From Nocardioides islandensis (lineage in GTDB: Bacteria > Actinomycetota > Actinomycetes > Propionibacteriales > Nocardioidaceae): a stretch of DNA of 64,000 bases. The notes below the pieces were generated by a model. The model saw nothing but the letters and a program-made list of their open reading frames with translations. It had not been told where the DNA came from and did no database searches. Positions 8,320-16,906 of this stretch are shown in pieces. Where the stretch lies: positions 40,064-104,063 of the forward strand of contig NZ_JADKPN010000017.1 of the NCBI RefSeq assembly GCF_015352455.1. The letters run 5' to 3'. A program made the position numbers and the translations under genes. Position 1 is the first letter of the stretch. The number at the start of each line of letters is the position of its first letter.

Positions 8320-8724
8320 ATGCGTGGACGCACCAACAAGGACGCGAGCACGGACCGCTGGGAGCGCAAGGACTGGTGGGGCGTGAACGTCGAAGCGCCC
8401 GACCCGCCCACGCTGCTGCGGTTCTGGTCGGAGATCCTCGGCGTCCCGATCTACGACATCGACGACAACGGCGGCTCCCTCGACTTCGGCGAGGGCGTCG
8501 GCTCGTTCACCGTGCAGAGGGCCGAGGTCTACGAACCTCCGGTGTGGCCGCCCGAGCCGGGCAGGCAGGGCATGCAGATGCACATCGAGGTCGAGGTCGA
8601 CGACCTCGCCGCGGCCGTCGAGCACGCCGTCGAGCTCGGGGCGAGGGTCGCCGACCACCAGCCGCAGGAGGACGTGCGGGTGATGCTCGACCCGGCCGGC
8701 CACCCGTTCTGCCTCTACACCTGA
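8320..8724 (+). CDS. VOC/glyoxalase-like domain protein
   Basis: Single vicinal-oxygen-chelate domain protein of 134 residues. It shows the two beta-alpha-beta-beta modules: WWGVNVEAPDPPTLLRFWSE at the start and MHIEVEVDDLAAAVEHAVEL followed by MLDPAGHPFCLYT in the second half. His94-like and Glu metal positions (MHIEVE) are present. Members include glyoxalases, dioxygenases and antibiotic-binding proteins; the substrate here is unknown. It follows DUF4031 by nine bases. Its last ten bases overlap the end of the convergent HD-domain gene. Confidence 0.8.
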   Translation: MRGRTNKDASTDRWERKDWWGVNVEAPDPPTLLRFWSEILGVPIYDIDDNGGSLDFGEGVGSFTVQRAEVYEPPVWPPEPGRQGMQMHIEVEVDDLAAAVEHAVELGARVADHQPQEDVRVMLDPAGHPFCLYT

Positions 8725-9299
8725 GCGAGGTCGGCGAGCTCGGCCGCGACGTTGGCGCGGGCGCGCGGTTCCCAGTGGTCGCGCGCGTGCCGGGTGTGGA
8801 ACAGCGACGGCTTCGCGAGGAGGTCGCCGAGCACGGCCGCGCGACCCGCGCGGAACAGGTCGTCGGGGACGTGGGCGTACTCGCGGCGGACGTCGGCGGC
8901 GTACTCCGTGTAGCGCTCGGGTGACGCGGCCAGGATCGCCAGGTCGGCGTCGGAGAGCACGCAGCCTTCCGCGTCGTCGTCCGCGGGCCGGTGGTGCTCG
9001 GTGAGCCGCACGAGCCTGGCCACCTCCTCCGCGCCGGGGCGTCCGCGCAGGGCGTCGAGGGCCCACTGCGCCGAGCGTTCCTCGGCGCCGTCCTGGCCGT
9101 CGTACACGGCGTCGTGGAACCACGCGGCCAGCTGGACGGCGAGAACGTCGAACCTCTCGCCGGCGGCGCGCAGCTCGTCGACGCGGTCGAGCACCTCGGC
9201 GAGGTGGCGGGTGTCGTGGTAGCCGCGGCCGGTGGCGTACGCCGCCAGCAGTGCGTCGCGGACGTCGGTCAGGTCCTCGCCGAGCGGCCAGGTCACCAT
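8715..9299 (-). CDS. HD-domain metal-dependent phosphohydrolase-like protein
   Basis: Predicted HD-superfamily protein of 194 residues. The metal-site motifs are YHDTRHL near residue 28, the HD pair in AAWFHDAVYDG at about 62-72, and LTEHHRP and LSDADLAILA further on. These place it with small actinobacterial and yeast-like HD proteins that act on nucleotides or phosphates; no precise substrate can be given. The ATG at 9299 overlaps the stop of the upstream yccF-like gene by seven bases, so the pair is probably translated from one message. Confidence 0.82.
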   Translation of the reverse strand: MVTWPLGEDLTDVRDALLAAYATGRGYHDTRHLAEVLDRVDELRAAGERFDVLAVQLAAWFHDAVYDGQDGAEERSAQWALDALRGRPGAEEVARLVRLTEHHRPADDDAEGCVLSDADLAILAASPERYTEYAADVRREYAHVPDDLFRAGRAAVLGDLLAKPSLFHTRHARDHWEPRARANVAAELADLAQV

Positions 9300-9679
9300 G
9301 CGGCGGTGCGGCTGTCGACGATCTCGCGGCCCAACGGGGTCAGGGAGATCGGGATCATCTTGAAGCTGGCGATGCCCAGCGGGATGCCGATGATCGTGAG
9401 GCAGAGCGCGATGCCGGTGATCAGGTGCCCGATCGCCAGCCAGATCCCGGCGAACACGAACCAGATCACGTTGCCGATCGCCGACGGCGCGCCGGCCGTG
9501 GGCCGTTGCACGATCGTGCGTCCGAACGGCCACAGGGCGTAGTTCGCGATCCGGAACGACGCGATGCCGAACGGGATGGTCACGACCAGCACGCAGCAGA
9601 CGATGCCGGCGACGGCGTAGCCGATGGCCATCCAGAAACCACACAGGACCAGCCACAGGACGTTGAGCACGAAGCGCAC
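9293..9679 (-). CDS. YccF (DUF307) family inner-membrane protein
   Basis: Membrane protein of 128 residues with two copies of the YccF module, each a hydrophobic hairpin followed by a conserved IPFGIASFRIANYALWPFG or IPLGIASFKM...LTPLGR stretch. Function unknown; several family members are thought to be small transporters or transporter partners. The GTG at 9679 is preferred because GGAG lies five bases upstream; an in-frame ATG further upstream would add 14 polar residues before the first membrane helix. Confidence 0.85.
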   Translation of the reverse strand: MRFVLNVLWLVLCGFWMAIGYAVAGIVCCVLVVTIPFGIASFRIANYALWPFGRTIVQRPTAGAPSAIGNVIWFVFAGIWLAIGHLITGIALCLTIIGIPLGIASFKMIPISLTPLGREIVDSRTAAW

Positions 9680-9753
9680 GTCTCCATCGTGACAGGGTGC
9701 CGTGGACCCGGAGGTGCGCACGCCCCACTGGGAACGGCGCGTTCCCTAGCCGG

Positions 9754-10734
9754 TCACCACCAGCCCTGGCGCCGGGCCCAGGTCAGCAGCGCCCCGCTCA
9801 TCACGACCATCACCACCAGGACGATGATCAGCTGCGTCCAGTGCGTCGCGGAGTTCACGATCACGTTCATGCCGTAGACGGACGCGATAGCGGTGACGGG
9901 CAGGGTGACCGCCGCGATCACCGCCAGCCGCTCCATCGCGACGGTCATCTTGGTGTGCACCTTGGTCTGGTACAGCTCGATCACGCCGAACAGGAACTGC
10001 GACTCCCCGTCGGCGATCGAGCGCACGCGGTCGAACTGGTCGGCGATGTCGCGGGCGTACGCCGCGTCGACGTCGTCGCTCATCCGGCCGATGCCGGCCA
10101 GCCGCATCCACACGTCGTGGCACTGCGCCGCCATCGTGCGCGTCGTGATGAGCTCGTGCCGGATCAGGAACATCGTCTCCAGCAGCAGCTCGGGGTCGGT
10201 CAGCTTGGAGCCCATCACCTCCTTCTCGAGGCCGGGCAGCTTCAGCGACACCTCGCCGATGGCGGCCCGCTGCCGGCGCGCGATGGCCGACGTGACGGCG
10301 TACGCCAGCTCGGTCGGCGTCTTCGGGTGGAAGCGTCCGCTCTCCAGGCGCGCGAGCACGCCCTGGGTCTCGACCAGGGAGACCGAGACGTCGAGCTCGG
10401 GGTTGATCGGGCCGTGCACGGTCACCAGGAACGACGCCGCGATGATCTGGTCGAGCTCGAGCAGGTGCACGTGCCCGGCGTGGCCGAGGTAGGGGGACTG
10501 GGACGTGATGAAGACCTGGTCCTGGTACGCGTGCACCGTCGGCACGTAGTTGCGCTGCCGGCAGCCCTCGAGGACCAGGGAGTGGCAGCCGAGCCCGCTC
10601 AGCAACGCCTCCGCGGCGTCGTCCCACGTGGGTACGTCGATCCAGTAGAAGCCGTCGTCGTGGGAGAAGAGCTCCACGACGTCCTCGGGCTCGCAGGTAC
10701 GGACGCCCTCTGCGCCGATGAAGCGGACCTCCAC
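9754..10734 (-). CDS. corA: CorA-type divalent cation transporter
   Basis: Inner-membrane magnesium/cobalt channel of the CorA family, acting as a pentamer. The 326 residues have a large cytoplasmic N-terminal funnel (about 1-265) and two membrane helices at the end. The signature GMN is present at 288-290 (ASVYGMNV), but the following MPEL loop of classical CorA is replaced by IVNSATHW, so ion choice may differ. The start is GTG at 10734, six bases after a TACGCT box, with no ribosome site. Zinc exporters (ZntB type) belong to the same family and cannot be excluded. Confidence 0.85.
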   Translation of the reverse strand: MEVRFIGAEGVRTCEPEDVVELFSHDDGFYWIDVPTWDDAAEALLSGLGCHSLVLEGCRQRNYVPTVHAYQDQVFITSQSPYLGHAGHVHLLELDQIIAASFLVTVHGPINPELDVSVSLVETQGVLARLESGRFHPKTPTELAYAVTSAIARRQRAAIGEVSLKLPGLEKEVMGSKLTDPELLLETMFLIRHELITTRTMAAQCHDVWMRLAGIGRMSDDVDAAYARDIADQFDRVRSIADGESQFLFGVIELYQTKVHTKMTVAMERLAVIAAVTLPVTAIASVYGMNVIVNSATHWTQLIIVLVVMVVMSGALLTWARRQGWW

Positions 10735-10740
10735 GCCGCC

Positions 10741-10746
10741 AGCGTA
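10741..10746 (-). promoter_or_regulatory. -10 box of the corA-like gene, leaderless
   Basis: TACGCT on the minus strand, six bases before the GTG at 10734. Confidence 0.55.
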
Positions 10747-10752
10747 CGGCGG

Positions 10753-11304
10753 TTACGCGGTCGGTGGCCCGTAGCAGAGGTGCACCACGCCGTTGTCGTA
10801 CACGTCGTGGTCCTTCAGCGTCAGCGTGGTCTGCTCACCCTCGGCCCAGAAGCGGTCGCCCCGGCCGAGCGATACCGGGTACACGAACAGGTGGATCTCC
10901 TCGATCAGCCCGTCCCTGACGAGCTGGCGGACCAGCTGCCCGCTGCCGGAGACGTAGATGACCCCGTCGCGCTCCTGCTTCAGCCGGCGGATCGCGTCCG
11001 CGTCGTACGCACCGAGTCGGGTCGTGTTCGCCCACTCCTCGGCGGGTTCGTGCGCGCCGACCACGAACTTCTCGGTCTCGTTGAAGAACGGCGCTCCCGG
11101 GTCCTCCGCGGCCGTCCGGTCGCGCCAGGCCGGCGCGAACATCTCGTGCGTCTTGCGGCCGAGCAGGATCGTGCTCGAGCTCCCGGTGATCGCGGCGAGG
11201 GTCTCGCCCATCTTCGGGTCGAACCCGAACTCGAACGTCCAGCTCGGCGACTCGAACACCCCGTCGGCGGAGATGAACTCGTGGGCGGCGATGGTGGCAT
11301 TCAT
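10753..11304 (-). CDS. dihydrofolate reductase-like (RibD C-terminal) family protein
   Basis: NAD(P)H-dependent reductase-like protein of 183 residues. Family marks are FISADGVFE near the start, TILLGRKTHEMF in the middle and IYVSGSGQLVRQLV with EIHLFVYPVSLGRG in the last third. This group is common in actinobacteria and its substrates are mostly unknown. The ATG at 11304 is preceded by GAGAGGACC, a good ribosome site; open frame continues upstream into the tandem repeat but carries no coding signature there. It lies ahead of corA on the same strand with about 18 bases between them. Confidence 0.82.
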   Translation of the reverse strand: MNATIAAHEFISADGVFESPSWTFEFGFDPKMGETLAAITGSSSTILLGRKTHEMFAPAWRDRTAAEDPGAPFFNETEKFVVGAHEPAEEWANTTRLGAYDADAIRRLKQERDGVIYVSGSGQLVRQLVRDGLIEEIHLFVYPVSLGRGDRFWAEGEQTTLTLKDHDVYDNGVVHLCYGPPTA

Positions 11305-11383
11305 GTCAGTGGTCCTCTCGTGGAGTGGGTTGTGTGACCTTGCCACGAACGGCCGGGTACGAATCCGACAGCTCGGTCGCCTT

Positions 11384-11594
11384 CTGGTCGAGGAGGGACG
11401 AACTCCAACGCTGGTCGAGGAGGGACGAAGTCCACCGCTGGTCGAGGAGGGACGAAGTGCCGTCACGAGACCCGTCGACCTCCGCTGGTCGAGGAGGGCG
11501 AGGTCCACCGCTGGTCGAGGAGGGACGAAGTCCCGTCACGAGACCCGGCCACCACCGCTGGTCGAGGAGAGACGAAGTCCCGTCACGAGACCCA
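11384..11594. repeat. tandem direct array of the dispersed repeat, copy B
   Basis: Six units beginning CTGGTCGAGGAGGGACGAAG (or close variants) start at 11384, 11411, 11438, 11485, 11511 and 11558, all in the same orientation, spaced 26-27 or 47 bases. Long units continue into CCGTCACGAGACCC; short ones are cut after the GACGAAG part. This differs from the head-to-head palindromes elsewhere in the window. Confidence 0.8.
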
Positions 11595-11810
11595 GCGACC
11601 CCGACGTCGGCTCACCCGCCGCAGGGGTTGCGGTGGTGAAGAACGAACAGGGGTGGCTGGTCGCCGTAGGTGGTGGCGGTGGCCAGCTGGAGGCCGTGCG
11701 CGCTGGCAGGTCCGTGGAGGGTCGACCGCTGTGGTCACCGCCCGAAACAACCTCCTGAAGATGGTTGGCCAGATTCTCGGAATCCCTTGTGGACAAGGGG
11801 TTCTGAGGCC

Positions 11811-11829
11811 CGACCACTGTCGGTGGTCG
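11811..11829. promoter_or_regulatory. palindrome upstream of the DUF222 gene, possible operator
   Basis: CGACCAC-TGTCG-GTGGTCG is a perfect 7-bp-arm inverted repeat that ends four bases before the -10 box, in the position of a -35 element, so a bound protein would block the promoter. Confidence 0.45.
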
Positions 11830-11833
11830 ATGC

Positions 11834-11839
11834 TTGGAT
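11834..11839 (+). promoter_or_regulatory. -10 box of the DUF222 gene, leaderless
   Basis: TTGGAT six bases before the ATG at 11846; the same box and spacing precede trmB. Confidence 0.5.
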
Positions 11840-11845
11840 TGATCC

Positions 11846-13066
11846 ATGTCCAGCCGGTCCGAGACCCCGATCGCGGCGATCAACGCCGCCCTCGACGACC
11901 TCGCCGGCGTGGACCCGATCTACCAGACGGTGGCCGAGCGGAAGACGCGGCTGACTGCTATTTCGCAGGTGATCGCGAAGGCCGAAGCGGATCGCCTTCG
12001 TGTCCTGGCCGTGTCTGAGGACATCGCGGTCGAGACCGGAGCCCGGTCCACCGCCCACTGGCTGGCCGCCGAGACCCGCGACGGCATCGGACAGATCCGG
12101 CTCCGCGAGAAGCTCGCCGGTGCAGGCGGACGCACCACCTCCGCGATGGGTGAAGGTGCGGTCAACGTGGCCCAGGCGCGGGAGATCGTCGACGCGCTGG
12201 CACGGCTGCCGAAGAACCTGGACCCCGAGCTCCGCGACAAGGGCGAGGCCTACCTGATCGGAGAGGCCGCCCACTTCGGACCACCCGAGCTGAGGCGGCT
12301 CGGGGCCAGGCTGCTGGAGGTCATCGCCCCCGAGGACGCCGAGGAGGCCGAGTACCAGCGACTCCTGGCCGAGGACCGTAGGGCCCGGGCCGCGACCAAG
12401 GTCACCATCCGGCACCGCGGCGACGGGTCCTCCGACCTCTACGCCCGCGTCCCCACGCCGGTCGCGCGGCGGTGCCAGACCTACCTGGAGTCCTACACCG
12501 CACCACGCCGCGGACCGCTCGGCGACGCGCTCGGGGATGACGTCGACCAGCTGCCCGCACCCCGACGCCGCGGGGAGGCGTTCTGCGCCCTGCTGGAGAA
12601 CCTCCCCGCCAACGCCCTGCCCAAGCACGGCGGGACCGCCACCAGCGTGATGGTGATGATCGACCTCGAGTCCCTGAAGACCGGTACGGGTCTGGCCGAG
12701 ACCTCCACCGGGGACCGGGTCACCGCCGAACAGACCCGCCGGCTGGCCTGCCAGGCCGGCATCATCCCCGTCGTCCTCGGCGGCAAGGGCGAGATCCTCG
12801 ACCTCGGCCGCAGCAAGCGCCTCTTCACCGGACCCCAACGCAAGGCCATGGCCCTCCGCGACCGCCAGTGCACCGCTGACGGCTGCACCATCCCCGCCGC
12901 CTGGTGCGAAGCCCACCACCACAACCAACCCTGGAGTAGGGGCGGCAAGACGAACCTCGCCGACGGCAAGCTCCTCTGCCCCTTCCACCACCACCGCGCC
13001 CACGACCCCGCCTGGCAGACCCACCACCACGCCAACGGATCCACCACCTTCCACCGCAGGACGTGA
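11846..13066 (+). CDS. 13E12-repeat/DUF222 protein with C-terminal HNH endonuclease domain
   Basis: Actinobacterial multicopy family protein of 406 residues. The DUF222 region runs from about 10 to 300. The C-terminal HNH domain (about 338-386) has two Cys (CTADGC), WCEAHHH, a conserved Asn in TNLADG and a zinc-site CPFHHHRAHD, so the nuclease residues are all present. The role is unknown; proposals include mobile or phage-related endonucleases. The ATG at 11846 sits six bases after a TTGGAT box. It stands alone behind a gap with a tandem repeat array and a palindrome, a setting that fits a mobile or recently duplicated gene. Confidence 0.88.
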   Translation: MSSRSETPIAAINAALDDLAGVDPIYQTVAERKTRLTAISQVIAKAEADRLRVLAVSEDIAVETGARSTAHWLAAETRDGIGQIRLREKLAGAGGRTTSAMGEGAVNVAQAREIVDALARLPKNLDPELRDKGEAYLIGEAAHFGPPELRRLGARLLEVIAPEDAEEAEYQRLLAEDRRARAATKVTIRHRGDGSSDLYARVPTPVARRCQTYLESYTAPRRGPLGDALGDDVDQLPAPRRRGEAFCALLENLPANALPKHGGTATSVMVMIDLESLKTGTGLAETSTGDRVTAEQTRRLACQAGIIPVVLGGKGEILDLGRSKRLFTGPQRKAMALRDRQCTADGCTIPAAWCEAHHHNQPWSRGGKTNLADGKLLCPFHHHRAHDPAWQTHHHANGSTTFHRRT

Positions 13067-13133
13067 GGGCAGCTCACACCGGGGTGACCTCTGTGGCGAA
13101 GAGCGGCCATTCCTCGTCGCTCAACGAGCCTCC

Positions 13134-13139
13134 TAGGGT
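13134..13139 (+). promoter_or_regulatory. -10 box of the GNAT gene
   Basis: TAGGGT eight bases before the ATG at 13148, so the message would start at or one to two bases before the start codon. Confidence 0.5.
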
Positions 13140-13147
13140 CGGGCGTC

Positions 13148-14098
13148 ATGGACGACCTGGTCGAGGAGATGGCGCACGCCCGGCTGGCGTGGACCGCGCC
13201 CGCCATCCGCGCGTGGTACGACGACGACCGTTTGCTGCGCCAGCTCGCGGACGGTCTGGCAGACGAGGCCGGACGCGTCGACGACGAGGAGTTCGGGGCG
13301 TCCTTCCGCGACGACGTCGGGCTGCACCCGGGAACGAGCCCGCTCGAGTGGGCGAACCGGCGCATCAGGCTCCCCGACGGCGGCTGGTCGGTGGCCGGCA
13401 TCCGGTTCCGCGCGCTCGACGTCGCGCGCCCGTTCGTCGACATCGTGGCGACCACCGCCCCTCCCACCGACGACGGGCTCGCGGCCGTGGCCGATGCCGT
13501 CCTCCCGTACTTCGGCCCGTTCGCCCCGCTGTGCCTGCGGGTCGAGCCACCGGACCCGTCCGCGATCGACGGACGCGTCGACCAGCACGTCGTGGCCGGC
13601 CGGGTCGACGAGCTCAGGAGGTGGCCACGCGCCGCGTCGTACGACGCCGTCGCGCTGCGTCCGGGCGAGCCCGGACCGTTGGCGGACCGGGCCGCCGGGA
13701 TCTACGCCGCCCTCCCGCGGGGACGCGACACCTGGGCCACCCCGGAGGACCAGGAGTCCTTGGCGCACTGCGCCGACGAGGGTCTGTTGTTCGAGGTGGT
13801 GGTCGACGACACGAGCGCGGGCGTGGTCGCTGCGATCCGCGACGACCGGCACGGCATGAGCGGGTTCGGCGTCGAGGAGATCTGCCTGGACGCCGCGGCA
13901 CGGGGTCGCGGGCTGGCGGCGGGCGTCGTCCAGCGACTCGTCGACGCGTTGCCGGCCGCGGACGGGGACGTGCTGTGGGGGACGATCCATCCCGACAACC
14001 AGCCCTCCCTGCGCAACGCGCTGTCGGTCGGTCGCCGGGTCGTGGGCGGCTACGTGTGGGTCACGCCGTCAGGCCTGCCCGGGATGCCGCGGCACTGA
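13148..14098 (+). CDS. GNAT family N-acetyltransferase
   Basis: Predicted acetyl-CoA-dependent acyltransferase, 316 residues. The recognisable GNAT part is C-terminal: GVEEICLDAAARGRGLA (about 238-255) carries the acetyl-CoA pyrophosphate loop (RGRGLA, matching Q/RxxGxG/A), followed by the helix and WGTIHPDNQPSLRNALSVGR, the typical motif B region. The N-terminal half (1-165) is less clear and may be a degenerate second GNAT fold. The substrate is unknown. The ATG follows a TAGGGT box. The last 38 bases overlap the end of the convergent helD-like gene. Confidence 0.8.
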   Translation: MDDLVEEMAHARLAWTAPAIRAWYDDDRLLRQLADGLADEAGRVDDEEFGASFRDDVGLHPGTSPLEWANRRIRLPDGGWSVAGIRFRALDVARPFVDIVATTAPPTDDGLAAVADAVLPYFGPFAPLCLRVEPPDPSAIDGRVDQHVVAGRVDELRRWPRAASYDAVALRPGEPGPLADRAAGIYAALPRGRDTWATPEDQESLAHCADEGLLFEVVVDDTSAGVVAAIRDDRHGMSGFGVEEICLDAAARGRGLAAGVVQRLVDALPAADGDVLWGTIHPDNQPSLRNALSVGRRVVGGYVWVTPSGLPGMPRH

Positions 14099-16184
14099 GG
14101 TCCGGGGTGGCCCCGAGCTCCTCGGGCAACGGCTGGTCGTGCACGACGACCAGCGACGTGACCGCCCGGGTCAGGCAGACGTAGAGGCGGCGCAGTCCGG
14201 TCACGCGGTCGGCCTCGGCCGCGACGACCGCAGCGGGCTCGACCAGGACGACGTGGTCGAACTCCAGGCCCTTCGCCAGCGACGCCGGTACCAGGTCGAG
14301 GTGCTGGTCGAACTCCGTCTCGACCTGGTCGGGAGACGCGGGTTCGTCGCGACCCACGATCCCGAACCGGACACCGGCCGACGTCAGGGACGCCGCGAGC
14401 CCGTCGATCGACGCGTCCGGCGCGATCACGCCGATCGAGCCCTCGCGCCCGACGGCGGCCGCGACCGCGTCGAGAGCAGGACCGGCGACCACTTCGAGCT
14501 CGCCGCGCGTGCGGCGGACCGACGTCGGCGGCTCCAGCCCCGGGGCGATCACCGGCAGCAGGCGAGCGGCGTACTCGATCACCTCGCCGGGCACCCGGAA
14601 GCCGCGGGTCAGCTGCTCGACGTGCGCGTCCGGCTTGCCGAGGTGGCCGAGCGCCTCGGCCCACGAGCGGGAGGCCCACGGCGTGGTGGCCTGGGCGAGG
14701 TCGCCGAGCACGGTCAGCGAGCCGGTCGAGGAACGCCGCGCCAGCGCGCGCAGCATCATCGGCGACAGGTCCTGCGCCTCGTCGGCCACGATGTGCCCGA
14801 CCGAGCCGGTGCGCTCGACGAGGTCGCACGCCTCGTCGACCAGGATCGCCTCGGCCAGGGTCCACGGCGTCGAGGCCGGGCTCTTGCTCGGCCGTGGCCA
14901 GAGCAGCAGTGCCTGCTCCTCCTCGGTCAGCACCCCCGAGGCGGCCGATGCCAGGAACACGGGGTCGGACAGGAGACGCCAGACCAGCCGGGCCGGCTCG
15001 ACCGCCGGCCACACCGCGGCGGCGTAGTCCTTCACCGGTTTGCTGCGCGCCACGGCGTACTGCACGCGGTCGTCGGGGGAGTCGCCGGCGAGCTCCATGC
15101 GCACCAGGATCCGGTGCGCGAGCGCCTGCGGGACCATCGCCCGCGCCGCGCCGTACCTCACCCCACGCGACCGCAGGGACCGCACCAGCTCCTCGACCTC
15201 GTACGCCGCGACCCGCCACCGCCGCGCCCCGCGCGGCACGACCAGCCCCTCGGTGGGCATCGTCACGTGCGACCACAGCGCCCGGGAGAGCACCTCGGCC
15301 ATCCGCGCGTCGCCCTTCAGCGTCGCGACGTCCGCGGCCTCGACACCGCGCACGCTCCACTTCGGGTTGAGGTCGCGCAGCGTCCCGAGCGCGAGCTGCT
15401 CGATCGTCGACTGCTTGGCCTCCACCTCGCCGAGGGCGGGCAGCACGTCGCGGATGTACCTCAGGAAGCTCGCGTTCGGCCCGACGACCAGCACGCCCTG
15501 GCGGGTCAGCTGCTCGCGGTGGGCGAAGAGCAGGTACGCCGCGCGGTGCAGGCCGACCGCCGTCTTGCCCGTGCCCGGGGCGCCCTGCACGCAGATCGAC
15601 TGCGACAGGTCGGAGCGGACGATGACGTCCTGCTCGGGCTGGATGGTGGCCACGATGTCGCGCATCGGCCCGACGCGCGGCCGCTCGATCTCCTGCTCGA
15701 GGATCGCGGAGTACTCGGCCTCGGGGGTCGCCGCGGTGAGGTCCTCGTCCTCGTACGACGTCAGCGTGCCGTGCTGGAACCCGAACCGGCGGCGCCGGTC
15801 GACGCCCATCGGCTCGGTGCGGGTGGCCCGGTAGAACGGCAGCGACACCGGCGCCCGCCAGTCGATGACGAGCGGGTCGCCCTCGAGGTCGCTGACGTGG
15901 CGGCGGCCGATGTGGAAGCTGCCGCCGTCGTTCGCCGAGTCGTCGCTGTAGTCCAGCCGGCCGAAGAACAACGGGATCGTCGGGTCGTCGGCCAGCTGCT
16001 TCATGCGCAGGGCGAAGGTGGACTGGAGGTACTCGCGGCTGACCCAGTCGCCGCCGGCCGAGGCGTCCATCGCCGCGGTCCGGGCGCGCATCCGCGCGAG
16101 CTGCTCGCGGGACTCGGCCAGGTGGTGCTGCTCGGCGGCGAGGGCCGCCTGCGGATCGTCGGGGTCGGGGTCTCCTACGGGCAT
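14061..16184 (-). CDS. HelD-like RNA polymerase-recycling ATPase (UvrD/Rep superfamily)
   Basis: SF1 ATPase of 707 residues related to HelD/HelR, which bind stalled RNA polymerase and remove it from DNA; some actinobacterial members give rifampicin tolerance. The N-terminal coiled-coil (about 10-40, QHHLAESREQLARMRARTAA) would reach into the polymerase secondary channel. Walker A GAPGTGKT is at 201-208, Walker B IVADEAQDLSP at about 465, with later UvrD-like motifs (TRGFRVPGEV, AKGLEFDHVVLVEP, LYVCLTRA). No rifampicin-associated element was recognised upstream. A hairpin at 16222-16241 lies in its leader. A true UvrD-type helicase is the less likely alternative. Confidence 0.85.
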   Translation of the reverse strand: MPVGDPDPDDPQAALAAEQHHLAESREQLARMRARTAAMDASAGGDWVSREYLQSTFALRMKQLADDPTIPLFFGRLDYSDDSANDGGSFHIGRRHVSDLEGDPLVIDWRAPVSLPFYRATRTEPMGVDRRRRFGFQHGTLTSYEDEDLTAATPEAEYSAILEQEIERPRVGPMRDIVATIQPEQDVIVRSDLSQSICVQGAPGTGKTAVGLHRAAYLLFAHREQLTRQGVLVVGPNASFLRYIRDVLPALGEVEAKQSTIEQLALGTLRDLNPKWSVRGVEAADVATLKGDARMAEVLSRALWSHVTMPTEGLVVPRGARRWRVAAYEVEELVRSLRSRGVRYGAARAMVPQALAHRILVRMELAGDSPDDRVQYAVARSKPVKDYAAAVWPAVEPARLVWRLLSDPVFLASAASGVLTEEEQALLLWPRPSKSPASTPWTLAEAILVDEACDLVERTGSVGHIVADEAQDLSPMMLRALARRSSTGSLTVLGDLAQATTPWASRSWAEALGHLGKPDAHVEQLTRGFRVPGEVIEYAARLLPVIAPGLEPPTSVRRTRGELEVVAGPALDAVAAAVGREGSIGVIAPDASIDGLAASLTSAGVRFGIVGRDEPASPDQVETEFDQHLDLVPASLAKGLEFDHVVLVEPAAVVAAEADRVTGLRRLYVCLTRAVTSLVVVHDQPLPEELGATPDLSAAASRAGLTA

Positions 16185-16221
16185 GACGGAACCTCCGCGG
16201 TAGCGGCTGGAGTAGTGGAAG

Positions 16222-16241
16222 CCGGGCGACGTTACGCCCGG
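16222..16241 (-). terminator. weak hairpin at the end of the Pr6Pr gene
   Basis: CCGGGCG-ACGTTA-CGCCCGG, 7-bp perfect stem overlapping the TAA stop at 16232. There is no T-run, so it may be a weak terminator or a leader hairpin of the helD-like gene. Confidence 0.4.
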
Positions 16242-16900
16242 GCGCCCTCCCTGTCACCCGAATTGATCCCGGGTAGCCGGCCGTCCAGCCACACCAGCCC
16301 GGAGGCGAAGGCCACGAACAGCACCGTGATGCCCAGCGAGTTCAGCAGCACGACGCCCAGGCCGTGCTCGGCCACGTCGAGGAACGGGTACGGGTACCAG
16401 TCGAAGACCGGACCGGTCGTCAGGATGAGCAGCAGGTAGAGGACCGGCCACACCAGCGCGGGCAGCACGTCCGGGCGCGCCAGCAGGCCCCGCGGCCCGA
16501 ACACCAGCCAGCCCACGACGGCCAGCGCGGGCACGGCCATGTGCAGCAGCTTGTCGGCCACGTAGTCCGCACCGTGCAGGTCGAGCAAGGGTCGCAGCAG
16601 CACGAAGTGGACGACCCCCGTGACCGCGATGGCGAGCACGGCGTCGAGCCGCAGCACGCGGAAGGAGCGGGTGTCGCTCTCGCGGCCGGCGGCCAGCAGG
16701 GCCGTCACCCACGCGACAGCGATGTTGCTCTGGATCGTGAAGTAGAAGAAGTACCGCCGCACGTGCTCGCCGGTGCTCGGCGCGTTGGTCTCGTCGAGGA
16801 CGCGGCCTCCGCGGAGCACCAGCACCAGCTGGAACACCAGCGCGAACGCCGCCACCAGGAACGTCAGCAGGTGCCAGGCGCGAGCGGCGCGGGGGCTCAT
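16232..16900 (-). CDS. Pr6Pr family membrane protein
   Basis: Integral membrane protein of 222 residues with six predicted helices (about 8-30, 48-68, 82-104, 113-131, 142-160 and 183-206). Conserved polar spots sit between helices: FYFTIQSNI after helix 1, VHFVLLRP, DKLLHMAVP, and DWYPYPFLDV before the last helix. Function unknown; the family is widespread in actinobacteria. The ATG at 16900 is six bases from a TAGGCT box, so the gene has its own leaderless promoter even though the phosphotransferase gene ends only ten bases upstream. Confidence 0.82.
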   Translation of the reverse strand: MSPRAARAWHLLTFLVAAFALVFQLVLVLRGGRVLDETNAPSTGEHVRRYFFYFTIQSNIAVAWVTALLAAGRESDTRSFRVLRLDAVLAIAVTGVVHFVLLRPLLDLHGADYVADKLLHMAVPALAVVGWLVFGPRGLLARPDVLPALVWPVLYLLLILTTGPVFDWYPYPFLDVAEHGLGVVLLNSLGITVLFVAFASGLVWLDGRLPGINSGDREGARA

Positions 16901-16906
16901 GCGCGC

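Larger units (their letters stand above)
11305..11845. other. 541-base intergenic region: repeat array plus palindromes
   Basis: No gene is visible. From left to right it holds the leader of the DHFR-like gene, six direct copies of the dispersed repeat unit (11384-11594), a short inverted repeat CCCTTG-TGGA-CAAGGG (11784-11799), a palindrome CGACCAC-N5-GTGGTCG (11811-11829) and the -10 box of the DUF222 gene. Small open frames here read through the repeats and lack coding character. Confidence 0.6.

Noticed and set aside
10753..11508. N-terminal extension of the DHFR-like protein into the repeat array
   Set aside because: The extra residues are translated repeat (RPSSTS type); a ribosome site is found before the ATG at 11304.
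11384..11594. CRISPR-like array
   Set aside because: Units vary in length, spacing is 26-27 or 47 bases with no unique spacers, and the same unit is dispersed elsewhere; no cas genes.
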